Origin: Agelas oroides
Lineage: Eukaryota > Porifera > Demospongiae > Agelasida > Agelasidae
NCBI GenBank assembly: GCA_949130485.1
Contig: OX422187.1
Span: forward strand, 10,132,205 to 10,196,204
Direction: 5' to 3'
Length of the DNA: 64,000 bases
The notes beneath the pieces were generated by a model, which saw nothing but the letters and a program-made list of their open reading frames with translations, ran no database searches and was not told where the DNA came from. This document shows, piece after piece, positions 44,101 through 59,100 of this stretch; the stretch's first letter is position 1; each line of letters opens with the position of its first letter. Position numbers and translations under genes: made by a program.

Positions 44101-47100
44101 GAACTTTGTTTTTCTCTTCCTCCACTTGATACTTTCGCGAATTTGTGCATTCTCTTATACTCAGCGTGTAAGTTACTGTTATCTGCTTCACAACATTGAG
44201 CATTCTGACAAGATGTAATGTCAGTGACATTAGCTTTGTTTTTCTCTTTCTCACTACCTTCGTGAACTTGTTCATTCTCTTATGCTCAGTTGGTAAGTTA
44301 CTTTTCACTGCTTCATAACATTGAGCATTCTGACAAGATGTACGATCAGTGACATTAACTTTGTTTTTCTCTTCCTCCACTTGATACTTTCGTGAACTTG
44401 TGCATTCTCTTATACTCAGCGTGTAAGTTACTTTTATCTGCTTCACAATATTGAGCATTCTGACAAGATGTAATATCACTGACATGAACTTTGTTTTTCT
44501 CTTTCTCTACTTACTACTTTCGTGAACTTGTGCATTCTCTTATGCTCAGGAGGTAAGTTACTTTTATCTGCTTCATAACATTGAGCATTCTGACAAGATG
44601 TAATATCAGTGACATGAACTTTGTTTTTCTCTTCCTGCACTTGATACTTTCGCGATCTTGTGCATTCTCTTATACTCAGCATGTAAGTTACTGTTATCTG
44701 CTTCACAACATTGAGCATTCTGCCAAGATGTAATGTCAGTGACATTAACTTTGTTTTTCTCTTTCTCACTACCTTCGTGAACTTGTGCATTCTCTTATGC
44801 TCAGTTGGTAAGTTACTTTTCACTGCTTCATATCATTGAGCATTCTGACAAGATGTACGATCAGTGACATTAACTTTGTTTTTCTCTTCCTCCACTTGAT
44901 ACTTTCGTGAACTTGTGCATTCTCTTATACTCAGCGTGTAAGTTACTTTTATCTGCTTCACAATATTGAGCATTCTGACAAGATGTAATATCAGTGACAT
45001 GAACTTTGTTTTTCTCTTTCTCTACTTACTACTTCCGTGAACTTGTGCATTCTCTTATGCTCAGGAGGTAAGTTACTTTTCACTGCTTCACAACATTGAT
45101 CATTCTGACAAGATGTACGATCAGTGACATGAACTTTGTTTTTCTCTTCCTCCACTTGATACTTTTGTGAACTTGCGCATTCTTTTATACTCAGCGTGTA
45201 AGTTACTTTTCACTGCTTCATAACATTGAGCATTCTGACAAGATGTACGATCAGTGACATTAACTTTGTTTTTCTCTTCCTCCACTTGCTACTTTCGTGA
45301 ACTTGTGCATTCTCTTATACTCAGCGTGTACGTTACTTTTATCTGCTTCCCACCATTGAGCATTCTGACAAGATGTAATATCAGTGACATGAACTTTGTT
45401 ATTCTCTTCCTCCACTTGATCCTTCCGTGAACTTGTGCATTCGCTTATGCTCAGGAGGTAAGTTACTTTTATCTGCTTGATAACGTTCATCATTCTGACA
45501 AGACGTACGAACAATGACATGAACTTTGTTTTTCTCTTTCTTCACTTACTACTTTCGTGAACTTGTGCATCCTCTTATGCTCAGCGTGTAAGTTACTTTT
45601 ATCTGCTTCACAGCATTGACCATTCTGACAAGATGTAATATCAGTGACATTAACTTTGTTTTTCTCTTCCTCCACTTCATACTTTCGCGAACTTGTGCAT
45701 TCTCTTCTACTCAGCGTGTAAGTTACTTTTATCTTCTTCACAATATTGAGCATTCTGACAAGATGTAATATCAGTGACATGAACTTTGTTTTTCTCTTTC
45801 TCTACTTACTACTTTCATGAACTTGTGCATTCTCTTATGCTCAGGAGGTAAGTTACTTTTATCTGCTTCATAACATTGAGCATTATGACAAGATCTAATG
45901 TCAGTGACATTAACTTTGTTTTTCTCTTTCTTCACTTACTACTTTCGTGAACTTGTGCATTCGCTTATGCTCAGATGGTAAGTTACTTTTCACTGCTTCA
46001 CAACATTGATCATTCTGACAAGATGTACGATCAGTGACATGAACTTTGTTTTTCTCTTTCTCTACTTACTACTTCCGTGAACTTGTGCATTCTCTTATGC
46101 TTAGGAGGTAAGTTACTTTTCACTGCTTCACAACATTGATCATTCTGACAAGATGTACGATCAGTGACATGAACTTTGTTTTTCTCTTCCTGCACTTGAT
46201 ACTTTCGCGAACTTGTGCATTCTCTTATGCTCAGTTGGTAAGTTACTTTTCACTGCTTCATAACATTGAGCATTCTGACAAGATGTACGATCAGTGACAT
46301 TAACTTTGTTTTGCTCTTCCTCCACTTGACACTTTCGTGAACTTGTGCATTCTCTTATACTTAGCGTGTAAGTTACTTTTATCTTCTTCACAATATTGAG
46401 CATTCTGACCAGATGTAATATCAGTGACATGAACTTTGTTTTTCTCTTTCTCTACTTACTACTTTCGTTAACTTGTGCATTCTCTTATGCTCAGGAGGTA
46501 AGTTACTTTTATCTGCTTCATAACATTGAGCATTATGACAAGATGTAATGTCAGTGACATTAACTTTGTTTTTCTCTTTCTTCACTTACTACTTTCGTGA
46601 ACTTGTGCATTCGCTTATGCTCAGATGGTAAGTTACTTTTCACTGCTTCACAACATTGATCATTCTGACAAGATGTACGATCAGTGACATGAACTTTGTT
46701 TTTCTCTTTCTCTACTTACTACTTCCGTGAACTTGTGCATTCTCTTATGCTCAGGAGGTAAGTTACTTTTCACTGCTTCACAACATTGAGCATTCTGACA
46801 AGATGTACGATCAGTGACATGAACTTTGTTTTTCTCTTCCTGCACTTGATACTTTCGCGATCTTGTGCATTCTCTTATACTCAGCATGTAAGTTACTGTT
46901 ATCTGCTTCACAACATTGAGCATTCTGACAAGATGTAATGTCAGTGACATTAACTTTGTTTTTCTCTTTCTCACTACCTTCGTGAACTTGTGCATTCTCT
47001 TATGCTCAGTTGGTAAGTTACTTTTCACTGCTTCATAACATTGAGCATTCTGACAAGATGTACGATCAGTGACATTAACTTTGTTTTTCTCTTCCTCCAC

Positions 47101-50100
47101 TTCATACTTTCGTGAACTTGTGCATTCTCTTATACTCAGCGTGTAAGTTACTTTTATCTACTTCTCAATATTGAGCATTCTGACAAGATGTAATATCACT
47201 GACATGAACTTTGTTTTTCTCTTTCTCTACTTACTACTTTCGTGAACTTGTGCATTCTCTTATGCTCAGGAGGTAAGTTACTTTTATCTGCTTCATAACA
47301 TTGAGCATTCTGACAAGATGTAATATCAGTGACATGAACTTTGTTTTTCTCTTCCTCCACTTGATACTTTCGTGAATTTGTGCATTCTCTTATGCTCAGG
47401 AGGTAAGTTACTTTTATCTGCTTCATAACATTGAGCATTATGACAAGATGTAATGTCAGTGACATTAACTTTGGTTTTCTCTTTCTTCACTTATTACTTT
47501 CGTGAACTTGTGCATTCGTTTATGCTCAGATTGTAAGTTACTTTTCACTGCTTCACAACATTGATCATTCTGTCAAGATGTACGATCAGTGACATGAACT
47601 TTGTTTTTCTCTTCCTCCACTTGATACTTTCGCGAACTTGTGCATTCTCTTATACTCAGCGTGTAAGTTACTGTTATCTGCTTCACAACATTGAGCATTC
47701 TGACAAGATGTAATGTCAGTGACATTAACTTTGTTTTTCTCTTTCTCACTACCTTCGTGAACTTGTGCATTCTCTTATGCTCAGTTGGTAAGTTACTTTT
47801 CACTGCTTCATAACATTGAGCATTCTGACATGATGTACGATCAGTGACATTAACTTTGTTTTTCTCTTCCTCCACTTGATACTTTCGTGAACTTGTGCAT
47901 TCTCTTATACTTAGCGTGTAAGTTACTTTTATCTTCTTCACAATATTGAGCATTCTGACAAGATGTAATATCAGTGACATGAACTTTGTTTTTCTCTTTC
48001 TCTACTTACTACTTTCGTGAACTTGTGCATTCTGTTATGCTCAGGAGGTAAGTTACTTTTATCTGCTTCATAACATTGAGCATTATGACAAGATGTAATG
48101 TCAGTGACATGAACTTTGTTTTTCTCTTTCTTCACTTACTACTTTCGTGAACTTGTGCATTCGCTTATGCTCAGATGGTAAGTTACTTTTCACTGCTTCA
48201 TAACATTGATCATTCTGACAAGATGTACGATCAGTGACATGAACTTTGTTTTTCTCTTTCTCTACTTACTACTTCCGTGAACTTGTGCATTCTCTTATGC
48301 TCAGGAGGTAAGTTACTTTTCACTGCTTCACAACATTGATCATTCTGACAAGATGTACGATCAGTGACATGAACTTTGTTTTTCTCTTCCTGCACTTGTT
48401 TCTTTCGCGATCTTGTGCATTCTCTTATACTCAGCATGTAAGTTACTGTTATCTGCTTCACAACATTGAGCATTCTGACAAGATGTAATGTCAGTGACAT
48501 TAACTTTGTTTTTCTCTTTCTCACTACCTTCGTGAACTTGTGCATTCTCTTATGCTCAGTTGGTAAGTTACTTTTCACTGCTTCATAACATTGAGCATTC
48601 TGACAAGATGTACGATCAGTGACATTAACTTTGTTTTTCTCTTCCTCCACTTAATACTTTCGTGAACTTGTGCATTCTCTTATACTCAGCGTGTAAGTTA
48701 CTTTTATCTACTTCTCAATATTGAGCATTCTGACAAGATGTAATATCACTGACATGAACTTTGTTTTTCTCTTTCTCTACTTACTACTTTCGTGTACTTG
48801 TGCATTCTCTTATTCTCAGGAGGTAAGTTACTTTTATCTGCTTCATAACATTGAGCATTCTGACAAGATGTAATATCAGTGACATGAACTTTGTTTTTCT
48901 CTTCCTCCACTTGATACTTTCGTGAATTTGTGCATTCTCTTATGCTCAGATGGTAAGTTACTTTTCACTGCTTCACAACATTGATCATTCTGACAAGATG
49001 TACGATCAGTGACATGAACTTTGTTTTTCTCTTTCTCTACTTACTACTTCCGTGAACTTGTGCATTCTCTTATGCTCAGGAGGTAAGTTACTGTTATCTG
49101 CTTCACAACATTGAGCATTCTGACAAGATGTAATGTCAGTGACATTAACTTTGTTTTTCTCTTTCTCACTACCTTTGTGAACTTGTGCATTCTCTTATGT
49201 TCAGTTGGTAAGTTACTTTTCACTGCTTCATAACATTGAGCATTCTGACAAGATGTAATATCAGTGACATGAACTTTGTTTTTCTCTTCCTCCACTTGAT
49301 ACTTTCGTGAATTTGTGCATTCTCTTATGCTCAGGAGGTAAGTTACTTTTCACTGCTTCACAACATTGATCATTCTGTCAAGATGTACGATCAGTGACAT
49401 GAACTTTGTTTTTCTCTTCCTCCACTTGATACTTTCGCGAACTTGTGCATTCTCTTATACTCAGCGTGTAAGTTACTGTTATCTGCTTCACAACATTGAG
49501 CATTCTGACAAGATGTAATGTCAGTGACATTAACTTTGTTTTTCTCTTTCTCACTACCTTCGTGAACTTGTGCATTCTCTTATGCTCAGTTGGTAAGTTA
49601 CTTTTCACTGCTTCATAACATTGAGGATTCTGACAAGATGTACGATCAGTGACATTAACTTTGTTTTTCTCTTCCTTCACTTGATACTTTCGTGAACTTG
49701 TGCATTCTCTTATACTCAGCGTGTAAGTTACTTTTATCTGCTTCACAATATTGAGCATTCTGACAAGATGTAATATCACTGACATGAACTTTGTTTTTCT
49801 CTTTCTCTACTTACTACTTTCGTGAACTTGTGCATTCTCTTATGCTCAGGAGGTAAGTTAATTTTATCTGCTTCATAACATTGAGCATTCTGACAAGATG
49901 TAATATCAGTGACATGAACTTTGTTTTTCTCTTCCTGCACTTGATACTTTCGCGATCTTGTGCATTCTCTTATACTCAGCATGTAAGTTACTGTTATCTG
50001 CTTCACAACATTGAGCATTCTGCCAAGATGTAATGTCAGTGACATTAACTTTGTTTTTCTCTTTCTCACTACCTTCGTGAACTTGTGCATTCTCTTATGC

Positions 50101-53100
50101 TCAGTTGGTAAGTTACTTTTCACTGCTTCATATCATTGAGCATTCTGACAAGATGTACGATCAGTGACATTAAATTTGTTTTTCTCTTCCTCCACTTGAT
50201 ACTTTCGTGAACTTGTGCATTCTCTTATACTCAGCGTGTAAGTTACTTTTATCTGCTTCATAATATTGAGCATTCTGACAAGATGTAATATCAGTGACAT
50301 GAACTTTGTTTTTCTCTTCCTGCACTTGATACTTTCGCGAACTTGTGCATTCTCTTATGCTCAGTTGGTAAGTTACTTTTCACTGCTTCATAACATTGAG
50401 CATTCTGACAAGATGTACGATCAGTGACATTAACTTTGTTTTTCTCTTCCTCCACTTGATACTTTCGTGAACTTGTGCATTCTCTTATACTTAGTGTGTA
50501 AGTTACTTTTATCTTCTTCACAATATTGAGCATTGTGACAAGATGTAATATCAGTGACATGAACTTTGTTTTTCTCTTTCTCTACTTACTACTTTCGTGA
50601 ACTTGTGCATTCTCTTATGCTCAGGAGGTAAGTTACTTTTATCTGCTTCATAACATTGAGCATTATGACAAGATGTAATGTCAGTGACATTAACTTTGTT
50701 TTTCTCTTTCTTCACTTACTACTTTCGTGAACTTGTGCATTCGCTTATGCTCAGATGGTAAGTTACTTTTCACTGCTTCACAACATTGATCATTCTGACA
50801 AGATGTACGATCAGTGACATGAACTTTGTTTTTCTCTTTCTCTACTTACTACTTCCGTGAACTTGTGCATTCTCTTATGCTCAGGAGGTAAGTTACTTTT
50901 CACTGCTTCACAACATTGAGCATTCTGACAAGATGTACGATCAGTGACATGAACTTTGTTTTTCTCTTCCTGCACTTGATACTTTCGCGATCTTGTGCAT
51001 TCTCTTATACTCAGCATGTAAGTTACTGTTATCTGCTTCACAACATTGAGCATTCTGACAAGATGTAATGTCAGTGACATTAACTTTGTTTTTCTCTTTC
51101 TCACTACCTTCGTGAACTTGTGCATTCTCTTATGCTCAGTTGGTAAGTTACTTTTCACTGCTTCATAACATTGAGCATTCTGACAAGATGTACGATCAGT
51201 GACATTAACTTTGTTTTTCTCTTCCTCCACTTGATACTTTCGTGAACTTGTGCATTCTCTTATACTCAGCGTGTAAGTTACTTTTATCTGCTTCACAATA
51301 TTGAGCATTCTGACAAGATGTAATATCACTGACATGAACTTTGTTTTTCTCTTTCTCTACTTACTACTTTCGTGAACTTGTGCATTCTCTTATGCTCAGG
51401 AGGTAAGTTACTTTTATCTGCTTCATAACATTGAGCATTCTGACAAGATGTAATATCAGTGACATGAACTTTGTTTTTCTCTTCCTGCACTTGATACTTT
51501 CGCGATCTTGTGCATTCTCTTATACTCAGCATGTAAGTTACTGTTATCTGCTTCACAACATTGAGCATTCTGCCAAGATGTAATGTCAGTGACATTAACT
51601 TTGTTTTTCTCTTTCTCACTACCTTCGTGAACTTGTGCATTCTCTTATGCTCAGTTGGTAAGTTACTTTTCACTGCTTCATAACATTGAGCATTCTGACA
51701 AGATGTACGATCAGTGACATTAACTTTGTTTTTCTCTTCCTCCACTTGATACTTTCGTGAACTTATGCATTCTCTTATACTCAGCGTGTAAGTTACTTTT
51801 ATCTGCTTCACAATATTGAGCATTCTGACAAGATGTAATATCAGTGACATGAACTTTGTTATTCTCTTCCTCCACTTGATCCTTCCGTGAACTTGTGCAT
51901 TCGCTTATGCTCAGGAGGTAAGTTAATTTTATCTGCTTGATAACGTTCATCATTCTGACAAGACGTACGAACAATGACATGAACTTTGTTTTTCTCTTTC
52001 TTCACTTACTACTTTCGTGAACTTGTGCATCCTCTTATGCTCAGCTTGTAAGTTACTTTTATCTGCTTCACAGCATTGACCATTCTGACAAGATGTAATA
52101 TCAGTGACATGAACTTTGTTTTTCTCTTTCTCTACTTACTACTTTCGTGAACTTGTGCATTCTCTTATGCTCAGGAGGTAAGTTACTTTTATCTGCTTCA
52201 TAACATTGAGCATTCTGACAAGATGTAATATCAGTGACATGAACTTTGTTTTTCTCTTCCTCCACTTGATACTTTCGTGAACTTGTGCATTCTCTTATGT
52301 TCAGGAGGTAAGTTACTTTTATCTGCTTCATAACATTGAGCATTATGACAAGATGTAATGTCAGTGACATTAACTTTGTTTTTCTCTTTCTTCACTTACT
52401 ACTTTCGTGAACTTGTGCATTCGCTTATGCTCAGATTGTAAGTTACTTTTCACTGCTTCACAACATTGATCATTCTGACAAGATGTACGATCAGTGACAT
52501 GAACTTTGTTTTTCTCTTTCTCTACTTACTACTTCCGTGAACTTGTGCATTCTCTTATGCTCAGGAGGTAAGTTACTGTTATCTGCTTCACAACATTGAG
52601 CATTCTGACAAGATGTAATGTCAGTGACATTAACTTTGTTTTTCTCTTTCTCACTATCTTCGTGAACTTGTGCATTCTCTTATGCTCAGTTGGTAAGTTA
52701 CTTTTCACTGCTTCATAACATTGAGCATTCTGACAAGATGTACGATCAGTGACATTAACTTTGTTTTTCTCTTCCTCCACTTGATAGTTTCATGAACTTG
52801 TGCATTCTCTTATACTCAGCGTGTAAGTTACTTTTATCTGCTTCACAATATTGAGCATTCTGACAAGATGTAATATCACTGACATGAACTTTGTTTTTCT
52901 CTTTCTCTACTTACTACTTTCGTGAACTTGTGCATTCTCTTATGCTCAGGAGGTAAGTTACTTTTATCTGCTTCATAACATTGAGCATTCTGACATGATG
53001 TAATATCAGTGACATGAACTTTGTTTTTCTCTTCCTCCACTTGATACTTTCGTTAACTTGTGCATTCTCTTATGCTAAGGAGGTAAGTTACTTTTATCTG

Positions 53101-56100
53101 CTTCATAACATTGAGCATTATGACAAGATGTAATGTCAGTGACATTAACTTTGTTTTTCTCTTCACTTACTACTTTCGTGAACTTGTGCATTCGCTTATG
53201 CTCAGATGGTAAGTTACTTTTCTCTGGTTCACAACATTGATCATTCTGAGAACATGTACGATCAGTGACATGATCTTTGTTTTTCTCTTTCTCTACTTAC
53301 TACTTCCGTGAACTTGTGCATTCTCTTATGCTCAGGCGGTAAGTTACTTTTCACTGCTTCACAACATTGAGCATTCTGAGAAAATATACGATCAGTGACA
53401 TGAACTTTGTTTTTCTCTTCCTCCACTTGATACTTTCGCGAACTTGTGCATTCTCTTATACTCAGCGTGTAAGTTACTGTTATCTGCTTCACAACATTGA
53501 GCATTCTGCCAAGATGTAATGTCAGTGACATTAACTTTTTTTTTCTCTTTCTCACTACCTTCGTGAACTTGTGCATTCTCTTATGCTCAGTGTGTAAGTT
53601 ACTTTTCACTGCTTCATAACATTGAGCATTCTGACAAGATGTACGATCAGTGACATGAACTTTGTTTTTCTCTTTCTCTACTTACTACTTCCGTGAACGT
53701 GTGCATTCTCTTATGCTCAGGAGGTAAGTTACTTTTCACTGCTTCACAACATTGATCATTCTGACAAGATGTACGATCAGTGACATTAACTTTTTTTCTC
53801 TTTCTCCACTTGCTACTTTCGTGAACTTGTGCATTCTCTTATACTCAGCGTGTAAGTTACTTTTATCTGCTTCACAGCATTTAGCATTCTGACAAGATGT
53901 AGTATCAGTGACATGAACTTTGTTTTTCTCTTTCTCTACTTACTACTTCCGTGAACTTGTGCATTCTCTTATGCTCAGGAGGTAACTGCTTCACAACATT
54001 GATCATTCTGACAAGATGTACGATCACTGACATTAACTTTATTTTTCTCTTCCTCCACTTGATACTTTCGTGAACTTGTGCATTCTCTTATACTCAGCGT
54101 GTAAGTTACTTTTATCTGCTTCACAATATTGAGCATTCTGACAAGATGTAATATCAGTGACATGAACTTTGTTTTTCTCTTTCTCTACTTACTACTTTCG
54201 GAACTTGTGCATTCCCTTATGCCCAGATGGTAAGTTACTTTTATCTGCTTCACAACATTGAGCATTCTGACAAGATGTAATATCTGTGACATGAACTTTG
54301 TTTTTCTCTTCACTTTCTACTTTCATGAACTTGTGCATTCGCTTATGCTCAGATGGTAAGTTACTTTTCACTGCTTCACAACATTTATCATTCTGACAAG
54401 ATGTAATATCAGTGATATGAACTTTGTTTTTCTCTTTCTCTTCTTACTACTTTCGTGAACTTGTGCATTCTCTTATGCTCAGGAGGTAAGTTACTTTTCA
54501 CTGCTTCATAACATTGAGCATTCTGACAAGATGTACGATCAGTGACATGAACTTTGTTTTTCTCTTCCTCCACTTGATACTTTCGTTAACTTGTGCATTC
54601 TCTTATACTCAGCGTGTAAGTTACTTTTATCTGCTTCACAATATTGAGCATTCTGACAAGATGTAATATCAGTGATATGAACTTTGTTTTTCTCTTTCTC
54701 TTCTTACTACTTTCGTGAACTTGTGCATTCTCTTATGCTCAGGAGGTAAGTTACTTTTCACTGCTTCATAACATTGATCATTCTGACAAGATGTACGATC
54801 AGTGATATTAACTTTATTTTTCTCTTCCTCCACTTGATACTTTCGTTAACTTGTGCATTCTCTTATACTCAGCGTGTAAGTTACTTTTATCTGCTTCACA
54901 ATATTGAGCATTCTGACAAGATGTAATATCAGTGACATGGACTTTGTTTTTCTCTTTCTCTACCTACTACTTTCGTGAACTTGTGCATTCTCTTATCCTC
55001 AGGAGGTAAGTTACTTTTCACTGCTTCACAACATTGAGCATTCTGACAAGATGTAATGTGAGTGACATTAACTTTGTTTTTCTCTTCCTCCACTTGATAT
55101 TTTCGTGAACTTGTGCATTCTCTTATACGCAGCGTGTAAGTTACTTTTATCTGCTTCACAGGATTTAGCATTCTGACAAGATGTAGTATCAGTGACATGA
55201 ACTTTGTTTTTCTCTTTCTCTACTTACTACTTCCGTGAACTTGTGCATTCTCTTATGCTCAGGAGGTAACTGCTTCACAACATTGATCATTCTGACAAGA
55301 TGTACGATCACTGACATTAACTTTGTTTTTCTCTTCCTCCACTTGATACTTTCGCGAACTTGTGCATTCTCTTATACTCAGCGTGTAAGTTACTTTTATC
55401 TGCTTCACAATATTGAGCATTCTGACAAGATGTAATATCAGTGACATGAACTTTGTTTTTCTCTTTCTCTACTTACTACTTTCGTGAACTTGTGCATTCC
55501 CTTATGCCCAGATGGTAAGTTACTTTTATCTGCTTCACAACATTGAGCATTCTGACAAGATGTAATATCTGTGACATGAACTTTGTTTTTCTCTTCACTT
55601 TCTACTTTCATGAACTTGTGCATTCGCTTATGCTCAGATGGTAAGTTACTTTTCACTGCTTCACAACATTTATCATTCTGACAAGATGTAATATCAGTGA
55701 CATGAACTTTGTTTTTCTCCTTCTCTTCTTACTACTTTCGTGAACTTGTGCATTCTCTTATGCTCAGGAGGTAAGTTACTTTTCACTGCTTCATAACATT
55801 GAGCATTCTGACAAGATGTACGATCAGTGACATTAACTTTGTTTTTCTCTTCCTCCACTTGATACTTTCGTGAACTTGTGCATTCTCTTATACTCAGCGT
55901 GTAAGTTACTTTTATCTGCTTCACAATATTGAGCATTCTGACAAGATGTAATATCAGTGACATGGACTTTGTTTTTCTCTTTCTCTACCTACTACTTTCG
56001 TGAACTTGTGCATTCTCTTATCCTCAGGAGGTAAGTTACTTTTCACTGCTTCACAACATTGAGCATTCTGACAAGATGTAATGTGAGTGACATTAACTTT

Positions 56101-59100
56101 GTTTTTCTCTTCCTCCACTTGATATTTTCGTGAACTTGTGCATTCTCTTATACGCAGCATGTAAGTTACTTTTATCTGCTTCACAACATTGAGCATTCTG
56201 ACAAGATGTAATATATCAGTGACATGAACTTTGTTTTTCTCTTCCTCCACTTGATACTTTCGCGAACTTGTGCATTCTCTTGTACTCAGAGTGTAAGTTA
56301 CTGTTATCTGCTTCACAACATTGAGCATTCTGACAAGATGTAATGTCAGTGACATTAACTTTGTTTTTCTCTTTCTCACTACCTTCGTGAACTTGTGCAT
56401 TCTCTTATGCTCAGTTGGTAAGTTACTTTTCACTGCTTCATAACATTGAGCATTCTGACAAGATGTACGATCAGTGACATTAACTTTGTTTTTCTCTTTC
56501 TCCACTTGCTACTTTCGTGAACTTGTGCATTCTCTTATACTCAGCGTGTAAGTTACTTTTATCTGCTTCACAATATTGAGCATTCTAGCAAGATGTAATA
56601 TCAGTGACATGAACTTTGTTTTTCTCTTTCTCTACTTACTACTTTCGTGAACTTGTGCATTCTCTTATGCTCAGGAGGTAAGTTACTTTTCACTGCTTCA
56701 CAACATTGATCATTCTGACAAGATGTACGATCAGTGACATTAACTTTGTTTTTCTCTTCCTCCACTTGATACTTTCGCGACCTTGTGCATTCTCTTATAC
56801 TCAGCGTGTAAGTTACTGTTATCTGCATCACAACATTGAGCATTCTGACAAGATGTAATGTCAGTGACATTAACTTTGTTTTTCTCTTTCTCACTACCTT
56901 CGTGAACTTGTGCACTCTCTTATGCTCAGTTGGTAAGTTACTTTTCACTGCTTCATAACATTGAGCATTCTGACAAGATGTACGATCAGTGACATTGACT
57001 TTGTTTTTCTCTTTCTCCACTTGCTACTTTCGTGAACTTGTGCATTCTCTTATACTCAGCGTGTAAGTTACTTTTATCTGCTTCACAATATTTAGCATTC
57101 TGACAAGATGTAATATCAGTAACATAAACTTTGTTTTTCTCTTTCACTACTTACTACTTTCATGAACTTGTGCATTCTGTTATGCTCAGGAGGTAAGTTA
57201 CTTTTCACTCCTTCACAACATTGATCATTCTGACAAGATGTAATATCAGTGACATGAACTTTGTTTTTCTGTTTCCCTACTTGCTACCTTCGTGAACTTG
57301 TGCATTCCCTTATGCTCAGGAGGTAAGTTACTTTTCACTGCTTTACAACATTGATCATTCTGACAAGATGTACGATCAGTGACATTAACTTTGTTTTTCA
57401 CTTTCTCCACTTGCTACTTTCGTGAACTTGTGCATTCGCTTATGCTAAGGAGGTAAGTTACTTCAATCTGCTTGATAACATTGAGCATTCTGACAAGATG
57501 TAATGTCAGTGACATTAACTTTGTTTTTCTCTTTCTCACTGCCTTCGTGAACTTGTGCATTCTCTTATGGTCAGTTGGTAAGTTACTTTTCACTGCTTCA
57601 TAACATTGAGCATTCTGACAAGATGTACGATCAGTGACATTAACTTTGTTTTTCTCTTCCTGCACTTGATACTTTCGTGAACTTGTGCATTCTCTTATAC
57701 TCAGCGTGTAAGTTACTTTTATCTGCTTCTCAATATTGAGCATTCTGACAAGATGTAATATCAGTGACATGAACTTTGTTTTTCTCTTTCTCTACTTACT
57801 ACTTTCGTGAACTTGTGCATTCTCTTATGCTCAGGAGGTAAGTTACTTTTATCTGCTTCATAACATTGAGCATTATGACAAGATGTAATGTCAGTGACAT
57901 TAACTTTGTTTTTCTCTTTCTTCACTTACTACTTTCGTGAACTTGTGCATTCGCTTATACTCAGATGGTAAGTTACTTTTCACTGCTTCACAACATTGAT
58001 CATTCTGACAAGATGTACGATCAGTGACATGAACTTTGTTTTTCTCTTTCTCTACTTACTACTTTCGTGAACTTGTGCATTCTCATGGTCAGGAGGTAAG
58101 TTACTTTTCACTGCTTCACAACATTGATCATTCTGACAAGATGTACGATCAGTGACATGAACTTTGTTTTTCTCTTCCTCCACTTGATACTTTCGCGAAC
58201 TTGTGCATTCTCTTATACTCAGCGTGTAAGTTACTGTTATCTGCTTCACAACATTGAGCATTCTGACAAGATGTAATGTCAGTGACATTAACTTTGTTTT
58301 TCTCTTTCTCACTACCTTCGTGAACTTGTGCATTCTCTTATGCTCAGTTGGTAAGTTACTTTTCACTGCTTCATAACATTGAGCATTCTGACAAGATGTA
58401 CGATCAGTGACATTAACTTTGTTTTTCTCTTCCTCCACTTGATACTTTCGTGAACTTGTGCATTCTCTTATACTCAGCGTGTAAGTTACTTTTATCTGCT
58501 TCACAATATTGAGCATTCTGACAAGATGTAATATCAGTGACATGAACTTTGTTTTTCTCTTTCTTCACTTGATACTTTCGTGAACTTGTGCATTCTCTTA
58601 TGCTCAGATGGTAAGTTGCTTTTCACTGCTTCACAACATTGATCATTCTGACAAGATGTACGATCAGTGACATGAACTTTGTTTTTCTCTTCCTCCACTT
58701 GATACTTTCGCGAACTTGTGCATTCTCTTATGCTCAGCATGTAAGTTACTGTTATCTGCTTCACAACATTGAGCATTCTGACAAGATGTAATGTCAGTGA
58801 CATTAACTTTGTTTTTCTCTTTCTCACTACCTTCGTGAACTTGTGCATTCGCTTATGCTCAGTTGGTAAGTTACTTTCACTGCTTCATAACATTGAGCAT
58901 TCTGACAAGATGTACGATCAGTGACATGAACTTTGTTTTTCTCTTCCTCCACTTGATACTTTCATGAACTTGTGCATTCTCTTATACTCAGCGTGTAAGT
59001 TACTTTTATCTGCTTCACAATATTGAGCATTCTGACAAGATGTAATATCAGTGACATGAACTTTGTTTTTCTCTTTCTCTACTTACTACTTTCGTGAACT

